A stretch of 64,000 bases of DNA. It comes from Clostridium tagluense (GTDB lineage: Bacteria > Bacillota > Clostridia > Clostridiales > Clostridiaceae). This document shows, one piece after another, positions 1 to 9,311 of this stretch; within the stretch, counting starts at the first letter, position 1, and each line of letters begins with the position of its first letter. The notes below the pieces were generated by a model. It did no database searches. It had not been told where the DNA came from and saw only the letters and a list, made by a program, of their open reading frames with translations. The stretch lies in NCBI RefSeq assembly GCF_003865095.1, contig NZ_BHYK01000005.1, positions 62,001 to 126,000 on the forward strand, written 5' to 3'. The translations under genes and the position numbers were made by a program.

Positions 1-210
1 GGAACAGATATTTACAAAGTTTGCACCGATGTTATAGATAGTATGATTACTGAAGATAGCGAGCTTGTTACGATTTTCTATGGTGAAGATTGTATAATAA
101 GTGAAGTGGAAGCATTTATTTCGGAGTTAGAGAATAAATATCCAAATATAGATGTTCAACATTACAATGGAAAACAGCCACTATATTATTTTATTGCTTC
201 AGTTGAATAA
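1..210 (+). CDS. C-terminal end of a DAK-domain (YloV/FakA-like) protein, partial
   Basis: The frame is open from base 1 and stops with TAA at 208-210, giving 69 residues; the start lies outside the window. The fragment begins GTDIYKVCTDVID and ends QPLYYFIASVE. An ending of the type 'QPLYYYLISVE' is typical of the C-terminal domain of YloV/FakA, the kinase of the fatty acid kinase system that phosphorylates fatty acids held by DegV-family FakB proteins. YloV is regularly found directly upstream of recG in Firmicutes, which supports the call. The ATP-binding DAK1-like domain is not visible here, so the assignment rests on the tail and the neighbour. Confidence 0.75.
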   Translation, partial: GTDIYKVCTDVIDSMITEDSELVTIFYGEDCIISEVEAFISELENKYPNIDVQHYNGKQPLYYFIASVE

Positions 211-211
211 A

Positions 212-229
212 AGCCCTAGGGCTTTTTTT
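212..229 (+). terminator. Rho-independent terminator after the DAK-domain gene
   Basis: A perfect 12-base palindrome (AGCCCTAGGGCT, 212-223) runs straight into a T tract two bases after the preceding stop codon. It separates this transcript from recG. Confidence 0.75.
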
Positions 230-271
230 CTTAGGTATATTAATTAAAATCTTATTTTTGGAGTGGTATTT

Positions 272-2308
272 GTGGATATTTATAGTGATATAAAATATAT
301 AAAAGGTGTTGGGCCTATAATGGCAGAAACATTGAATAAATGTGGAATTTTTAATGTATTAGATCTTTTATTATATTTTCCAAGAAATTATGAGAATGTA
401 TCTGCTGTGAAAAATATTATGGATTGCGAAGATAATCAAAAAATCATTGTAGAATGCACTGTTTTAAATATATTAAAAGATCAGAGGTTAAAAAATAATA
501 AAACTCTTTCTACGATACTATTTTGCCAAGGTGAAAATAAATTCAAAGGTAAGTGGTTTAATCAAACTTATGCAAAGAATAGCTTTAAAAATTCAAATAG
601 TTATATCATCACTGGCAAAGTGAATAATTTTAAGGGTGAAATCACAATGATGAATCCAAAAATAGTGAAAAATACGTCGATGGATACAAATAAAATTATT
701 GCAACATATCCACTTAAAAATAATGTTACAAATAATTTTTTCAATAAAATTATATCTGACGTTCTCTGTAATATTGAAATAACAGAGAACTTGCCTAAAT
801 GGCTCCTGGATAAATACAGATTTTGTTCTTTAGATGAAGCTATTCGAAGTATTCATAGCCCTAAAAGTTTAGAATTACTTAATTCAGCTAAAAAAAGACT
901 AAAATTTCAAGAGCTATTCACATATTCATTGAAAATATTAATGTTAAAAGAGTTTATAAAAACTAATAATGATGGCATCAAGTTTAAAATAGCTCCAGAA
1001 CTTACAACATTAAAAGAGCGACTTCCCTTTAACCTTACAAAAGCACAAAGTAAAGTTGTTCGGGAAATTTTAATAGATCAAAAGAAGGATAAAGGCATGA
1101 ATAGGCTTTTGCAGGGGGATGTTGGAAGCGGTAAAACAATAGTTGCTATAATTACCATGTTTAATGTGGTGAAAAATGGTTATCAAGCAGCTATGATGGC
1201 ACCAACTGAAATTCTAGCCAATCAACATTATGAGGAAATTCAAAATGTATTAAAAGATTTTCCGCTTACCATAAAGCTATTAACTGGAAGTACAACCCCT
1301 AAAAATAAGGAATTAATAAAACAAGAACTAAAGAATGGAACCATTGATGTTATTATTGGAACACATGCACTTATTGAAGATAATGTACAATTTAAAAACT
1401 TAGGTATGATTGTTACTGACGAGCAGCATCGCTTTGGAGTGTCACAAAGAAATAGGTTTTCTAATAAAGGTAAAAATATAGATATTCTTGTAATGACAGC
1501 TACACCTATACCAAGAACACTATCTTTATATTTATATGGTGATTTAGACGTATCTATAATAGATGAATTGCCACCAGGTAGGCAGAATATTGACACCTCC
1601 TATGAAAGTATGACCTCCAGTAGACACGTATATGAATTTGCATTAAGTGAAATTAATAAAGGAAGACAAGTTTACATAGTCTGCCCCTTGGTAGAAGAAA
1701 ATGAAGAAATGAAATTAAGTTCAGTTCAGGTGCTTTATGAAAAACTAAAGGGTGAATATTTTAACTCTACAGAAATAGCAATGGTATATGGTAAAATGCC
1801 TAGTAAGCAAAAAAATGAAATCATGGATAAATTTAAAACTGGAGAAATTAAAGCATTGATTTGTACCACTGTTATAGAAGTTGGAGTGAATGTTCCCAAT
1901 GCTACTGTTATGATAATTGAGAATTCAGAAAGGTTTGGTCTTGCACAACTTCACCAACTTAGAGGACGCGTAGGAAGAGGAGAGCATAAGTCCTATTGCA
2001 TTTTACTTGCTAATATAACAAACAAAATAGTAAGAAAAAGATTAGAAATAATGATAAAAAGTAATGATGGTTTTTTTATTGCTGAAGAGGATTTGAAAAC
2101 TCGCGGCGCAGGAGAATTATTTGGGTTTAAGCAGCATGGTGAATCAGGTCTAATAATAGCCGATGTAATTGAAGATATTAATATATTAAAACTAGCAAAT
2201 AGTGAAGCAAAAGAGTTAATAAAAAGTAATAACATTGAAGACATAAAGGTAAAGAATGAAATAACAGAAAAAATACAGCAAAGTTCTAATTATATTTGTT
2301 TTAATTAG
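272..2308 (+). CDS. recG: ATP-dependent DNA helicase RecG
   Basis: RecG is a monomeric superfamily 2 helicase that regresses stalled replication forks and migrates branched DNA. The protein has an N-terminal wedge/OB region, then Walker A GDVGSGKT (about residue 285), a DEQH box (about 385), the TATPIPRT motif and a C-terminal helicase motif QLRGRVGRG. Its length of about 678 residues is normal. The frame is open from a GTG at 263, but GGAG at 260-263 touches that codon and is correctly spaced (8 bases) for the GTG at 272, so I place the start there (VDIYSDIKYIKGVGP). It follows the DAK-domain terminator and precedes rsmD. Confidence 0.96.
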   Translation: MDIYSDIKYIKGVGPIMAETLNKCGIFNVLDLLLYFPRNYENVSAVKNIMDCEDNQKIIVECTVLNILKDQRLKNNKTLSTILFCQGENKFKGKWFNQTYAKNSFKNSNSYIITGKVNNFKGEITMMNPKIVKNTSMDTNKIIATYPLKNNVTNNFFNKIISDVLCNIEITENLPKWLLDKYRFCSLDEAIRSIHSPKSLELLNSAKKRLKFQELFTYSLKILMLKEFIKTNNDGIKFKIAPELTTLKERLPFNLTKAQSKVVREILIDQKKDKGMNRLLQGDVGSGKTIVAIITMFNVVKNGYQAAMMAPTEILANQHYEEIQNVLKDFPLTIKLLTGSTTPKNKELIKQELKNGTIDVIIGTHALIEDNVQFKNLGMIVTDEQHRFGVSQRNRFSNKGKNIDILVMTATPIPRTLSLYLYGDLDVSIIDELPPGRQNIDTSYESMTSSRHVYEFALSEINKGRQVYIVCPLVEENEEMKLSSVQVLYEKLKGEYFNSTEIAMVYGKMPSKQKNEIMDKFKTGEIKALICTTVIEVGVNVPNATVMIIENSERFGLAQLHQLRGRVGRGEHKSYCILLANITNKIVRKRLEIMIKSNDGFFIAEEDLKTRGAGELFGFKQHGESGLIIADVIEDINILKLANSEAKELIKSNNIEDIKVKNEITEKIQQSSNYICFN

Positions 2309-2384
2309 GGGAAAAATATCTTTGTATATATTACATAAATATGTTAAAATATTATCGAAACTGGCTAGATGGAGGAATAAACAT

Positions 2385-2948
2385 ATGAGAATAATTTCGG
2401 GAAGTGCACGAGGAAGAAAGTTGTTGTCCCCTGTTGGGATGGGAACGAGGCCCACGTTAGATAGAATAAAAGAAGCTATATTTAATATAATCCAAGACAG
2501 AACAAGGAATGCAGTAGTGGTAGATATGTTTTCAGGTACGGGGAGCTTAGGTCTAGAAGCTGCAAGTAGAGGAGCTGAAAAATGCTATCTAATTGACATG
2601 GGAGATACTACTTTTGCCATGTTAGAGAAGAATGTAGATAATTTAAAGTTTAACGATAAATGCATCTGCTTAAAAGGTGACACATATAAATATATGCAAC
2701 AATTTGCGCAGGAAAAAGTTGTTTTTGATTTAATTTTTATAGACCCGCCATATGCTAAAGATATGATTCCGCCTGCAATTGAGATTATTTCAGCAAATAA
2801 ACTTTTAAGCGTGGATGGATTGATTGTTTGTAAAATAGATTCTTCAGAAGAAATATATGAAGGAAATAATATTATTCATCTTTCTGATTTGAGGAAATAT
2901 GGGAATACCACTGTTTTATTTTATGAATATAAGGGAGCTAATAGTTAA
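2385..2948 (+). CDS. rsmD: 16S rRNA (guanine-966-N2)-methyltransferase RsmD
   Basis: This enzyme methylates N2 of G966 in 16S rRNA, using S-adenosylmethionine, during small-subunit assembly. Visible are the family N-terminus MRIISGSARGRKL, the SAM-binding loop DMFSGTGSLGLEA (about residue 46) and the catalytic DPPY (about 119). The frame is open 21 codons further upstream, but GGAGG at 2371-2375 sits 9 bases before the ATG at 2385, and family members begin exactly there. At 187 residues it has the usual size. It lies 39 bases before coaD, a very common bacterial pair, so the two are probably co-transcribed. Confidence 0.95.
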   Translation: MRIISGSARGRKLLSPVGMGTRPTLDRIKEAIFNIIQDRTRNAVVVDMFSGTGSLGLEAASRGAEKCYLIDMGDTTFAMLEKNVDNLKFNDKCICLKGDTYKYMQQFAQEKVVFDLIFIDPPYAKDMIPPAIEIISANKLLSVDGLIVCKIDSSEEIYEGNNIIHLSDLRKYGNTTVLFYEYKGANS

Positions 2949-2987
2949 AAATTATTAGTATACCAAAGGAAGACATGGAGGAATAAC

Positions 2988-3470
2988 ATGAAAAAAGCGA
3001 TTTGCCCTGGAAGTTTTGACCCAATAACCAATGGACATTTAGATATTATTGAGAGGGCGGCTAGGGTTTTTGATGAATTGATTGTAGGAGTGCTTGTTAA
3101 CCCTGAGAAAAAAAATCTCTTTTCTGTAGATGAGAGAGTAGAACAAATAAAAAGCTTAGTGAGGGATTTACCTAATGTACGGGTAAAGAAGTTTAGCGGC
3201 TTACTTGTTGATCTGATGAATAAAGAGGAAGCAGGAGTTATTGTGAAAGGCCTTAGAGCTTTTTCAGATTTTGAATATGAGTTTCAAATGGCATCCATGA
3301 ATAATAAATTGGATCCAACTAAGGAAACTATGTTTATGATGACGAAGGCAGAATATTGCTATTTAAGTTCTTCATCAGTTAAGCAGGTTGCAATGTTTGG
3401 GGGATGTATTAAGGGATTAGTACCTGACCAGATTATTCCAGATATTATGAGGAAAATTAATTCTAAATAG
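2988..3470 (+). CDS. coaD: Phosphopantetheine adenylyltransferase CoaD
   Basis: CoaD transfers AMP from ATP to 4'-phosphopantetheine, giving dephospho-CoA, the penultimate step of coenzyme A synthesis. The nucleotidyltransferase signature [14 protein letters not shown], with its T/HxGH motif, is at the N-terminus, and the second ATP-binding motif is seen as YLSSSSVKQ near residue 125. The length of 160 residues is standard. It has a good GGAGG ribosome binding site and is followed after 10 bases by the coiled-coil gene, so it is probably part of the rsmD transcript. Confidence 0.97.
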   Translation: MKKAICPGSFDPITNGHLDIIERAARVFDELIVGVLVNPEKKNLFSVDERVEQIKSLVRDLPNVRVKKFSGLLVDLMNKEEAGVIVKGLRAFSDFEYEFQMASMNNKLDPTKETMFMMTKAEYCYLSSSSVKQVAMFGGCIKGLVPDQIIPDIMRKINSK

Positions 3471-3480
3471 GAGGGTAAAT

Positions 3481-4005
3481 ATGGATGTTATAAAGCTTTT
3501 AGAATATCTTCAAGAAATTATTGAGAGTTCATCTAAAATACCTGTTACAGGTAAGTCAGTGATAAACAAAAGAGAAATATTGGATATAATTGATCAAGTT
3601 GTAAATCACTTGCCAGATGAATTTAAGAAGGCTCAGTGGATTTGTGATGAAAAAGAGCGAATTCTTATTGATGCAAAAAAACAAGCTAAAATTTTCGAGG
3701 AAGAAACCATTGACAAAATAAGAAGAAGAGTTGAAAAGCAAGACCTAGTTAAAGAAGCGCAAACAAGAGCTGAAGAGATCATAGCTGCAGCGCAAAGAGA
3801 CGCTAAAATCATGAGGCTAGGTGCTAAAGACTATGCGGATGAAATATTATCTCAATTAGATAAAGAAATTGAGTTAAAAGGTCAACAAATGCTTCATAAG
3901 ATTAAAGCGGATGTTCAAACATTTTTAATCTCTTTGCAAGAAGAAGTTACGGATACCACAACTTTAATAAGAGAAAATGTTAAAGAATTAAGAACTATGA
4001 AATAG
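3481..4005 (+). CDS. Coiled-coil protein of unknown function next to coaD
   Basis: This 174-residue protein is highly charged and rich in Glu, Lys, Ala and Gln, with heptad-like runs from about residue 55 to the end (for example EAQTRAEEIIAAAQRDAKIM). It resembles the stalk of F-type ATP synthase subunit b or DivIVA-like proteins. It has no membrane segment or catalytic motif. In clostridial genomes such a gene is regularly found between coaD and ylbJ and is loosely named ATPase. I do not recognise a function. The stop codon lies 18 bases inside the convergent ylbJ, so the 3' ends of the two genes overlap. Confidence 0.85.
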   Translation: MDVIKLLEYLQEIIESSSKIPVTGKSVINKREILDIIDQVVNHLPDEFKKAQWICDEKERILIDAKKQAKIFEEETIDKIRRRVEKQDLVKEAQTRAEEIIAAAQRDAKIMRLGAKDYADEILSQLDKEIELKGQQMLHKIKADVQTFLISLQEEVTDTTTLIRENVKELRTMK

Positions 4006-5166
4006 TCTAATTATGTTTATGAGTAGTAGTGGGACAAACAAAATCAATAGTATTAAAAAGTACAAACTACTACTGCTATATAAATTTATATCATTAAAGG
4101 TGAAGATAGATGAAGTTTGAAGAAAAACATAATATAAAATTATTGTTAAAATTGAAGAAATTATGCCTTGAATAAATTTTCGAAGGATGTATTTTTTTAT
4201 TGACACATTGTGTTTATAGGTATAACTATAAACTTGCGAAATGATAGATAAACCGCTAAAAGCAATTAAAAAGCTTAAAATTGGAAGTTTTATATATAAA
4301 CTTGAATTACTAGAAGATATTAAATAACATCCATTAGTTACCTCGAGTAATCCTAATATTAATCCCTCTATAAAACTTCTAGAAAAACCAATAATCAAAG
4401 AAATCTTATTAATGACAATGTGGAATAGCGCATTGTCTTTAATTATGCCTGTTATTACAGAGAATACGATGACAAAACCACCTATATTTAAGGAATTCTT
4501 TAGGGCATCTTCGATACTATTTTTAAATATTATACCAATATTTTTAGTTGAATCTGCCATTTTAGAAGAATTAGTATTTTTACTTTTAATTTTATAAAGT
4601 GAATTTTTTGATGGAATAATAAATCCCATAAACATGCAAGATAGAAGATTAGAAAGCAATAATATATAGCCAATCTTAGCACTAAGCATCATAGAAGCAC
4701 CTACTGAACCTATAATAAATAAAGGGCTGGAGTTGGAAGCTATGTTTAGCAACCTTTCACAGGTATTTAAATCAATTAGATTTTTTTCATATAAATCACA
4801 AGTATATCGTGCGCCTAAGGGGTAACCGCATAATATACTAATTAACAGTGCAAAATTACATTCTTTAGTCAGTTTTAATGGTTTGCAAATTATATTACCT
4901 AATAATTTAGAATAAATATGAATACCATCGTAGCTTATTATAATATTTATTACGACTAAAAACGGGAAAAGAGAGGGAAAAACAGCATTGAAAAACAATT
5001 TTGCACCAGATATAGTGTACTTTATACAAATATTTGGTGCCAATATTATTTGGAGAATAGCAAGGGAACAAATTATTGTTATTAAAATATTTATATTCAA
5101 AGTTTTAAATAGTTTAAACAATAAGAACATTATGAGAAGTAATATTATAACTAATAGTAACTTCAA
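3988..5166 (-). CDS. ylbJ: Sporulation integral membrane protein YlbJ
   Basis: A multi-pass membrane protein of 392 residues with about eight or more hydrophobic segments and a pair of similar halves containing FPSLFPFLVV and GLLEVTNGC motifs, typical of YlbJ. In Bacillus, YlbJ is under sporulation control in the mother cell and is needed for normal spore cortex and heat resistance; the molecular role is unclear. The start is TTG at 5166-5164, with AAGGGG about 8 bases upstream on the minus strand. The gene runs convergent to the coaD group and overlaps its last gene by 18 bases. It follows tmcAL on the same strand with a 118-base gap. Confidence 0.9.
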   Translation of the reverse strand: MKLLLVIILLLIMFLLFKLFKTLNINILITIICSLAILQIILAPNICIKYTISGAKLFFNAVFPSLFPFLVVINIIISYDGIHIYSKLLGNIICKPLKLTKECNFALLISILCGYPLGARYTCDLYEKNLIDLNTCERLLNIASNSSPLFIIGSVGASMMLSAKIGYILLLSNLLSCMFMGFIIPSKNSLYKIKSKNTNSSKMADSTKNIGIIFKNSIEDALKNSLNIGGFVIVFSVITGIIKDNALFHIVINKISLIIGFSRSFIEGLILGLLEVTNGCYLISSSNSSLYIKLPILSFLIAFSGLSIISQVYSYTYKHNVSIKKYILRKFIQGIISSILTIILYYVFLQTSSIFTFNDINLYSSSSLYFLILLILFVPLLLINIIRLFHSS

Positions 5167-5249
5167 TTTTAAACCCCTTTTAAAGTATTTCTGTATTAAA
5201 TATATTTGAATTTTAATAAACTTATGTATTGAAGTGGTTAAAATAAAAT

Positions 5250-5282
5250 AAATACTACTATATTTTTATGATAGTACTATTT
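5250..5282 (-). terminator. Probable terminator after tmcAL
   Basis: On the minus strand a 12-base stem with one mismatch (arms 5271-5282 and 5250-5261) closes a short A/T loop and is followed by a T-rich run. It lies immediately after the tmcAL stop codon at 5285. The stem is A/T-rich, so termination is likely but not certain. Confidence 0.5.
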
Positions 5283-5284
5283 AT

Positions 5285-6508
5285 TTAATCTACAATTATT
5301 GGGGATATTAAATAATCACTATTAGGATTTATACTGCTATTTATTATGCTGTAAGCTCTTGTAGACTGAATATCTAGCTGCAAGGTATCATTTTGATCTT
5401 TAGGGAGTTTAGTATAAAGTGGAATGCTACTGTTTGATTTTATAGATTTTAGAATTGATTTTCCCTTTGAATTAAATCCTAAGACACGTGCATAAGGGCA
5501 AGCCATTGCTCTTAATTTTTTGGAATCAAAGCTATCAAATCCTATAAAATATTGGCATAATATCCTGCTAATTCGGGTATATGTGTAGCGTTTACTTTTT
5601 ATATCTTCTAGGGCGCCTCCGTAGTTTAAATTGTTTTGTAAGGATTTAATAATCTTATTATCAATACCTTCTGACACGTCTGGTAAGTTTACTAATGAGT
5701 TTTTTGATGTAGCAGATTTATGTTTTATGTACGGAAACATTGAATCTTCAAAGGTGAATCCGTAATTATTTGAGTATAAATTTAAGATTTCAGCTAATAC
5801 TGAATTTGGAACATGACCTTCTAGCTCCCCTAGCGAACCATTTTCTTTAATGAATTTCCTTATAGCCGTGGCACTTGAAAATTCATTATGCAACATGTTA
5901 CTGTTATAGGAGGCACCTTCTCTTTTTAAGGTATAGGGTTTAATTGAACTATTTAACTTTATTAAGCTTTTGCAATACTCGATACCTAGTATATTATTAG
6001 GAGATTTAAGAAAATCCTCCAATAATAATTTTGATATGTCATTTTTTGAATTAATTAAATAATCATAAAGTGCATTAGATCTAGCTCGTGGGTAGACAAT
6101 ACCTTTGGATAAATAAGTTTTTAATAATGATTTAAATTCAATAGGTTCTTTAAGCAGTATATTGGAAATATCGTATATGTCCTTTATATTCCCCTGTTCG
6201 CTACCAAAACAAATATTATCCACTATGCCTAGGCTATTTAGAAGACTTACAGAGCCATAGGAAAAAAAATCTGCTGAAGAAACACTGTAAATTGCGGGTA
6301 GTTCTATTACTAAATCTACTCCATTGTTTAGTGCCATTCTAGTTTTTGTCCATTTATCTATAGTAGATGGAATTCCTCTTTGCGCAAAATTCCCACTCAT
6401 AACACAGATTAGTGCATCACAATTTGTGATTTCTTTGGTTTTATTAATATGATACACGTGACCATTATGTAATGGGTTATATTCAACAATTATACCTGAA
6501 ATATTCAT
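5285..6508 (-). CDS. tmcAL: tRNA(Met) cytidine acetate ligase TmcAL (YlbM)
   Basis: TmcAL acetylates the wobble cytidine of elongator tRNA(Met) to ac4C using acetate and ATP, through an acetyl-adenylate. The nucleotidyltransferase fold shows as GIIVEYNPLHNGHVYHI with HxGH at residues near 15-20, followed by GNFAQRGIPS. Its 407 residues match the family. GAGGTGA stands 5-6 bases before the ATG on the minus strand. It is divergent from pta-ackA, which make and use acetyl phosphate and acetate; a regulatory link is possible but only inferred. B. subtilis ylbM is also near ylbJ and coaD. Confidence 0.93.
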   Translation of the reverse strand: MNISGIIVEYNPLHNGHVYHINKTKEITNCDALICVMSGNFAQRGIPSTIDKWTKTRMALNNGVDLVIELPAIYSVSSADFFSYGSVSLLNSLGIVDNICFGSEQGNIKDIYDISNILLKEPIEFKSLLKTYLSKGIVYPRARSNALYDYLINSKNDISKLLLEDFLKSPNNILGIEYCKSLIKLNSSIKPYTLKREGASYNSNMLHNEFSSATAIRKFIKENGSLGELEGHVPNSVLAEILNLYSNNYGFTFEDSMFPYIKHKSATSKNSLVNLPDVSEGIDNKIIKSLQNNLNYGGALEDIKSKRYTYTRISRILCQYFIGFDSFDSKKLRAMACPYARVLGFNSKGKSILKSIKSNSSIPLYTKLPKDQNDTLQLDIQSTRAYSIINSSINPNSDYLISPIIVD

Positions 6509-6852
6509 TTAATCACCTCATGAAAGCTTATATAAATACAAGTAGATAAATTCCCACCATACTAAATATAAGCTAAAATTTATGTATAAATATAAGCTAA
6601 AGAAAAAGCGGAAAAATTTTATTTTGGAGTGCGGTGAAAACTTCTATTTATTAGTTTATATTATATAATACAAATTAATAAAAGCATATATATTCAAGGA
6701 TAAAATAAAAATAAGAGAAAATTACGAATAGGGCGAATAAATAAAATACAATATATGTAGTGGATTTTCATATTTTAGGTTGAAATGTATACCAGAAAAG
6801 TAGTATATTATTAGTGTATATAAGTTGATAATAAGGGAGAGGAGAAATAAGA
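6509..6852. promoter_or_regulatory. Divergent control region between tmcAL and pta
   Basis: This 344-base A/T-rich gap holds no credible gene. It contains three copies of the 9-mer ATATAAGCT: inverted at 6525-6533 and direct at 6566-6574 and 6590-6598. The two direct copies are part of a 14-base repeat (6564-6577, 6588-6601) with a 24-base period. The pta promoter lies at the far end (6780-6809). Confidence 0.6.
6780..6809 (+). promoter_or_regulatory. Candidate sigma-A promoter of pta-ackA
   Basis: TTGAAA (6780-6785) and TATATT (6804-6809) are separated by 18 bases, giving a leader of about 35 bases before the pta start. Confidence 0.6.
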
Positions 6853-7854
6853 ATGGCATTTATAGAGAAAATATGTAAAATGGCAAAATCAGATGTGAAA
6901 ATAATAGCACTTCCAGAAGGTGAGGAAGAAAGAACTATAAGAGCTAGTGAAATCATAAAAAATAACTCAATAGCTGAGGTAATATTAATAGGTGATTTAA
7001 CTGTAATAAAAACAAAAGCAACTCAGCTTGGAGTTAACCTTGAGGGGATAGAAATTGTAAATCCAAAAACTTCTCAAAAAACTGATGGATATGCAAAAGC
7101 ATTTTATGAATTAAGAAAAAATAAAGGAATGACTCCGGAAAAAGCCGCAGAGACATTAAAGGATCCACTGTATTTTGGAACCATGATGGTTAAAATGGGA
7201 GATGCGGATGGATTGGTATCAGGAGCAGTACATACTACAGGAGATTTACTTAGACCTGGAATGCAAATTATTAAAACTGCACCGGGAATTAAGGTTGTTT
7301 CAAGTTTCTTTATAATGGAATTACCTAACAATGAATATGGTGAAGACGGACTGCTTTTATTTGCAGATTGTGCTGTCAATCCAAATCCTAATGCAGAGGA
7401 ATTAGCGTCTATAGCTATAAGTACTGCAGATAATGCAAAATGTTTATGTAATTTTGAACCTAAGGTTGCAATGTTATCTTTTTCAACTATGGGAAGTGCA
7501 AAGCATGAATTAGTTGATAAAGTTGCAAAAGCTACTGAAATTGCAAAAAATGCTAGACCAGATTTACAAATTGATGGAGAGCTTCAACTAGATGCAGCTA
7601 TAGATATTAGTGTAGCAAAACAAAAAGCACCAAATAGCACTGTAGCTGGAAATGCAAATGTATTAGTCTTCCCGGATTTACAATCTGGAAATATTGGGTA
7701 CAAATTAGTACAAAGATTTGCAAAAGCTGAAGCTATTGGACCAGTTTGTCAAGGGTTTGCAAAGCCAATAAATGATTTATCAAGAGGATGCAGTGTTCAA
7801 GATATAGTTAATGTTGTTGCTGTAACTGCAGTTCAAGCTCAAATTCAAAAATAG
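6853..7854 (+). CDS. pta: Phosphate acetyltransferase Pta
   Basis: Pta converts acetyl-CoA and phosphate to acetyl phosphate, the first step of fermentative acetate formation. The 333-residue single-domain form matches the short clostridial enzyme, with the conserved substrate region DADGLVSGAVHTTGDLLRP (about residues 115-135) and the C-terminal DLSRGCSVQDIVN motif. GGAGAGGAG stands before the ATG. ackA follows after 45 bases, so the two form the usual acetate operon that yields one ATP per acetyl-CoA. Confidence 0.97.
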   Translation: MAFIEKICKMAKSDVKIIALPEGEEERTIRASEIIKNNSIAEVILIGDLTVIKTKATQLGVNLEGIEIVNPKTSQKTDGYAKAFYELRKNKGMTPEKAAETLKDPLYFGTMMVKMGDADGLVSGAVHTTGDLLRPGMQIIKTAPGIKVVSSFFIMELPNNEYGEDGLLLFADCAVNPNPNAEELASIAISTADNAKCLCNFEPKVAMLSFSTMGSAKHELVDKVAKATEIAKNARPDLQIDGELQLDAAIDISVAKQKAPNSTVAGNANVLVFPDLQSGNIGYKLVQRFAKAEAIGPVCQGFAKPINDLSRGCSVQDIVNVVAVTAVQAQIQK

Positions 7855-7899
7855 TTTTATATATATTTAAAAACACATACAGCTCGGGAGGCGAATTTA

Positions 7900-9093
7900 A
7901 TGAAAATATTAGTTATAAACTGTGGAAGTTCATCATTAAAGTATCAATTAATAAACATGGAAAATGAAGAATGCTTAGCGCTTGGCCTGGTAGAAAGAAT
8001 AGGAATAGAAGGATCAATATTAACTCAAAAGGCGAGTGGAGAGAAATATATTATTGAAGAGTCCATGAAAGATCATACAGATGCAATTAGATTAGTACTT
8101 GGAGCACTTGTAGATCCGAAGCATGGTGTTATTAAAGAACTATCAGAAATCGATGCTGTGGGACATAGAATTGTTCATGGTGGAGAAAAATATGCTTCAT
8201 CAGTTGTGGTTAATGATGAAGTGATGAAGAATCTTAAGGAATGTTCAAAACTTGCACCACTTCACAATCCAGCTAATATAATTGGAATCAATGCTTGCAA
8301 AGCATTAATGCCAAATACTCCTATGGTAACTGTATTTGATACTGCATTCCATCAAACAATGCCAGAGGTTGCATATGTATACCCACTACCATATGAGCTT
8401 TATACTAACAATGGCGTTAGAAAATATGGCTTCCATGGTACATCTCACAAATTTGTTTCAGAAAAAGCTGCAGAAATGATGGGCAAAGACATAAAAGATT
8501 TAAAATTAATAACTTGCCACTTAGGAAATGGAGCAAGTATTTCTGCTATAAAAAATGGTAAATCTATAGAAACAAGTATGGGATTTACTCCACTTGAAGG
8601 AATAGCTATGGGAACTAGATGTGGAAGCATAGACCCAGCTATAATAGTATATATAATGCAAGAGCTAAATTTAACAATTGATGAAGTAAATGATTTAATG
8701 AATAAAAAATCAGGAGTTCTAGGAATATCTGGAGTAAGCAGTGATTTTAGAGATATAGAAAAAGCTGCATGGGAAGATGGAAATCATAGAGCACAGTTAG
8801 CACTTGATATATTCTCCTATAAAGTTAAAAAATTCATAGGATCTTATGCTGCAGTAATGGGTGGCGTAGATGCAATTATATTCACAGCTGGACTTGGCGA
8901 AAACTCTCCGGAAACAAGAGAAGACGTATGTAATGGCTTAGAATTTTTAGGAGCAGTTTTAGACAAATCTAAAAATAAGGTTCGCGGAAAAGCTGTGGAA
9001 TTAAATACAGTGGATTCTAAAACTAAAATATTTGTTATACCAACAAATGAAGAATTAGTAATTGCAAGAGACACGCAGGCTTTAATAAAATAA
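7900..9093 (+). CDS. ackA: Acetate kinase AckA
   Basis: AckA transfers the phosphate of acetyl phosphate to ADP, giving acetate and ATP by substrate-level phosphorylation. Signatures are the N-terminal [25 protein letters not shown] (about residue 88), [19 protein letters not shown] (about 207) and the C-terminal [16 protein letters not shown]. The length of 397 residues is normal. It is preceded by GGGAGG and sits directly after pta. A short weak hairpin (9095-9109) follows without a good T tract. Confidence 0.98.
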   Translation: MKILVINCGSSSLKYQLINMENEECLALGLVERIGIEGSILTQKASGEKYIIEESMKDHTDAIRLVLGALVDPKHGVIKELSEIDAVGHRIVHGGEKYASSVVVNDEVMKNLKECSKLAPLHNPANIIGINACKALMPNTPMVTVFDTAFHQTMPEVAYVYPLPYELYTNNGVRKYGFHGTSHKFVSEKAAEMMGKDIKDLKLITCHLGNGASISAIKNGKSIETSMGFTPLEGIAMGTRCGSIDPAIIVYIMQELNLTIDEVNDLMNKKSGVLGISGVSSDFRDIEKAAWEDGNHRAQLALDIFSYKVKKFIGSYAAVMGGVDAIIFTAGLGENSPETREDVCNGLEFLGAVLDKSKNKVRGKAVELNTVDSKTKIFVIPTNEELVIARDTQALIK

Positions 9094-9136
9094 AGACTTT
9101 AATAAAGTCATTGCTAATTGCTATGATAAATAAATC

Positions 9137-9165
9137 TTGACTTTTTACTGTATTGTTTATATAAT
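9137..9165 (+). promoter_or_regulatory. Strong sigma-A promoter for yceD-rpmF
   Basis: TTGACT (9137-9142) and a perfect TATAAT (9160-9165) are separated by exactly 17 bases. Transcription would start near 9172 and produce a leader of about 140 bases before yceD. Confidence 0.85.
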
Positions 9166-9171
9166 AGTCTG

Positions 9172-9300
9172 TGTTTGATGTAAGTAAAAAACTATTTAGT
9201 TAGGAGGGACGCAGAAGCTTTGCTCGAGCTGTATATTTTTTATACAAGGTATAAAGTTTTTCTTTATATGAGAAAAAACTAAATGTTATTTAGTTTTTCA
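9172..9300 (+). promoter_or_regulatory. Attenuator-like 5' leader of yceD-rpmF
   Basis: The leader ends in a perfect 11-base inverted repeat (arms 9274-9284 and 9288-9298) whose 3' arm ends in five T, like an intrinsic terminator. An upstream ATTTAGTT (9194-9201) is complementary to AACTAAAT in the terminator 5' arm (9277-9284), so a competing fold is possible. Between them AGGAGGG (9202-9208) precedes a 20-codon frame (TTG 9220 to TAA 9280-9282) whose stop lies inside the 5' arm. All of this is inferred from sequence alone. Confidence 0.5.
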
Positions 9301-9311
9301 GAGTGGATGAT

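Noticed and set aside
4412-4597. A 61-codon plus-strand open frame inside ylbJ
   Set aside because: It lies opposite a conserved membrane protein gene and has no convincing start site.
9095-9144. Terminator after ackA formed by GACTTT/AAAGTC motifs
   Set aside because: The short hairpin lacks a T tract, and the alternative longer pairing overlaps the strong yceD promoter, so I cannot support a defined terminator.
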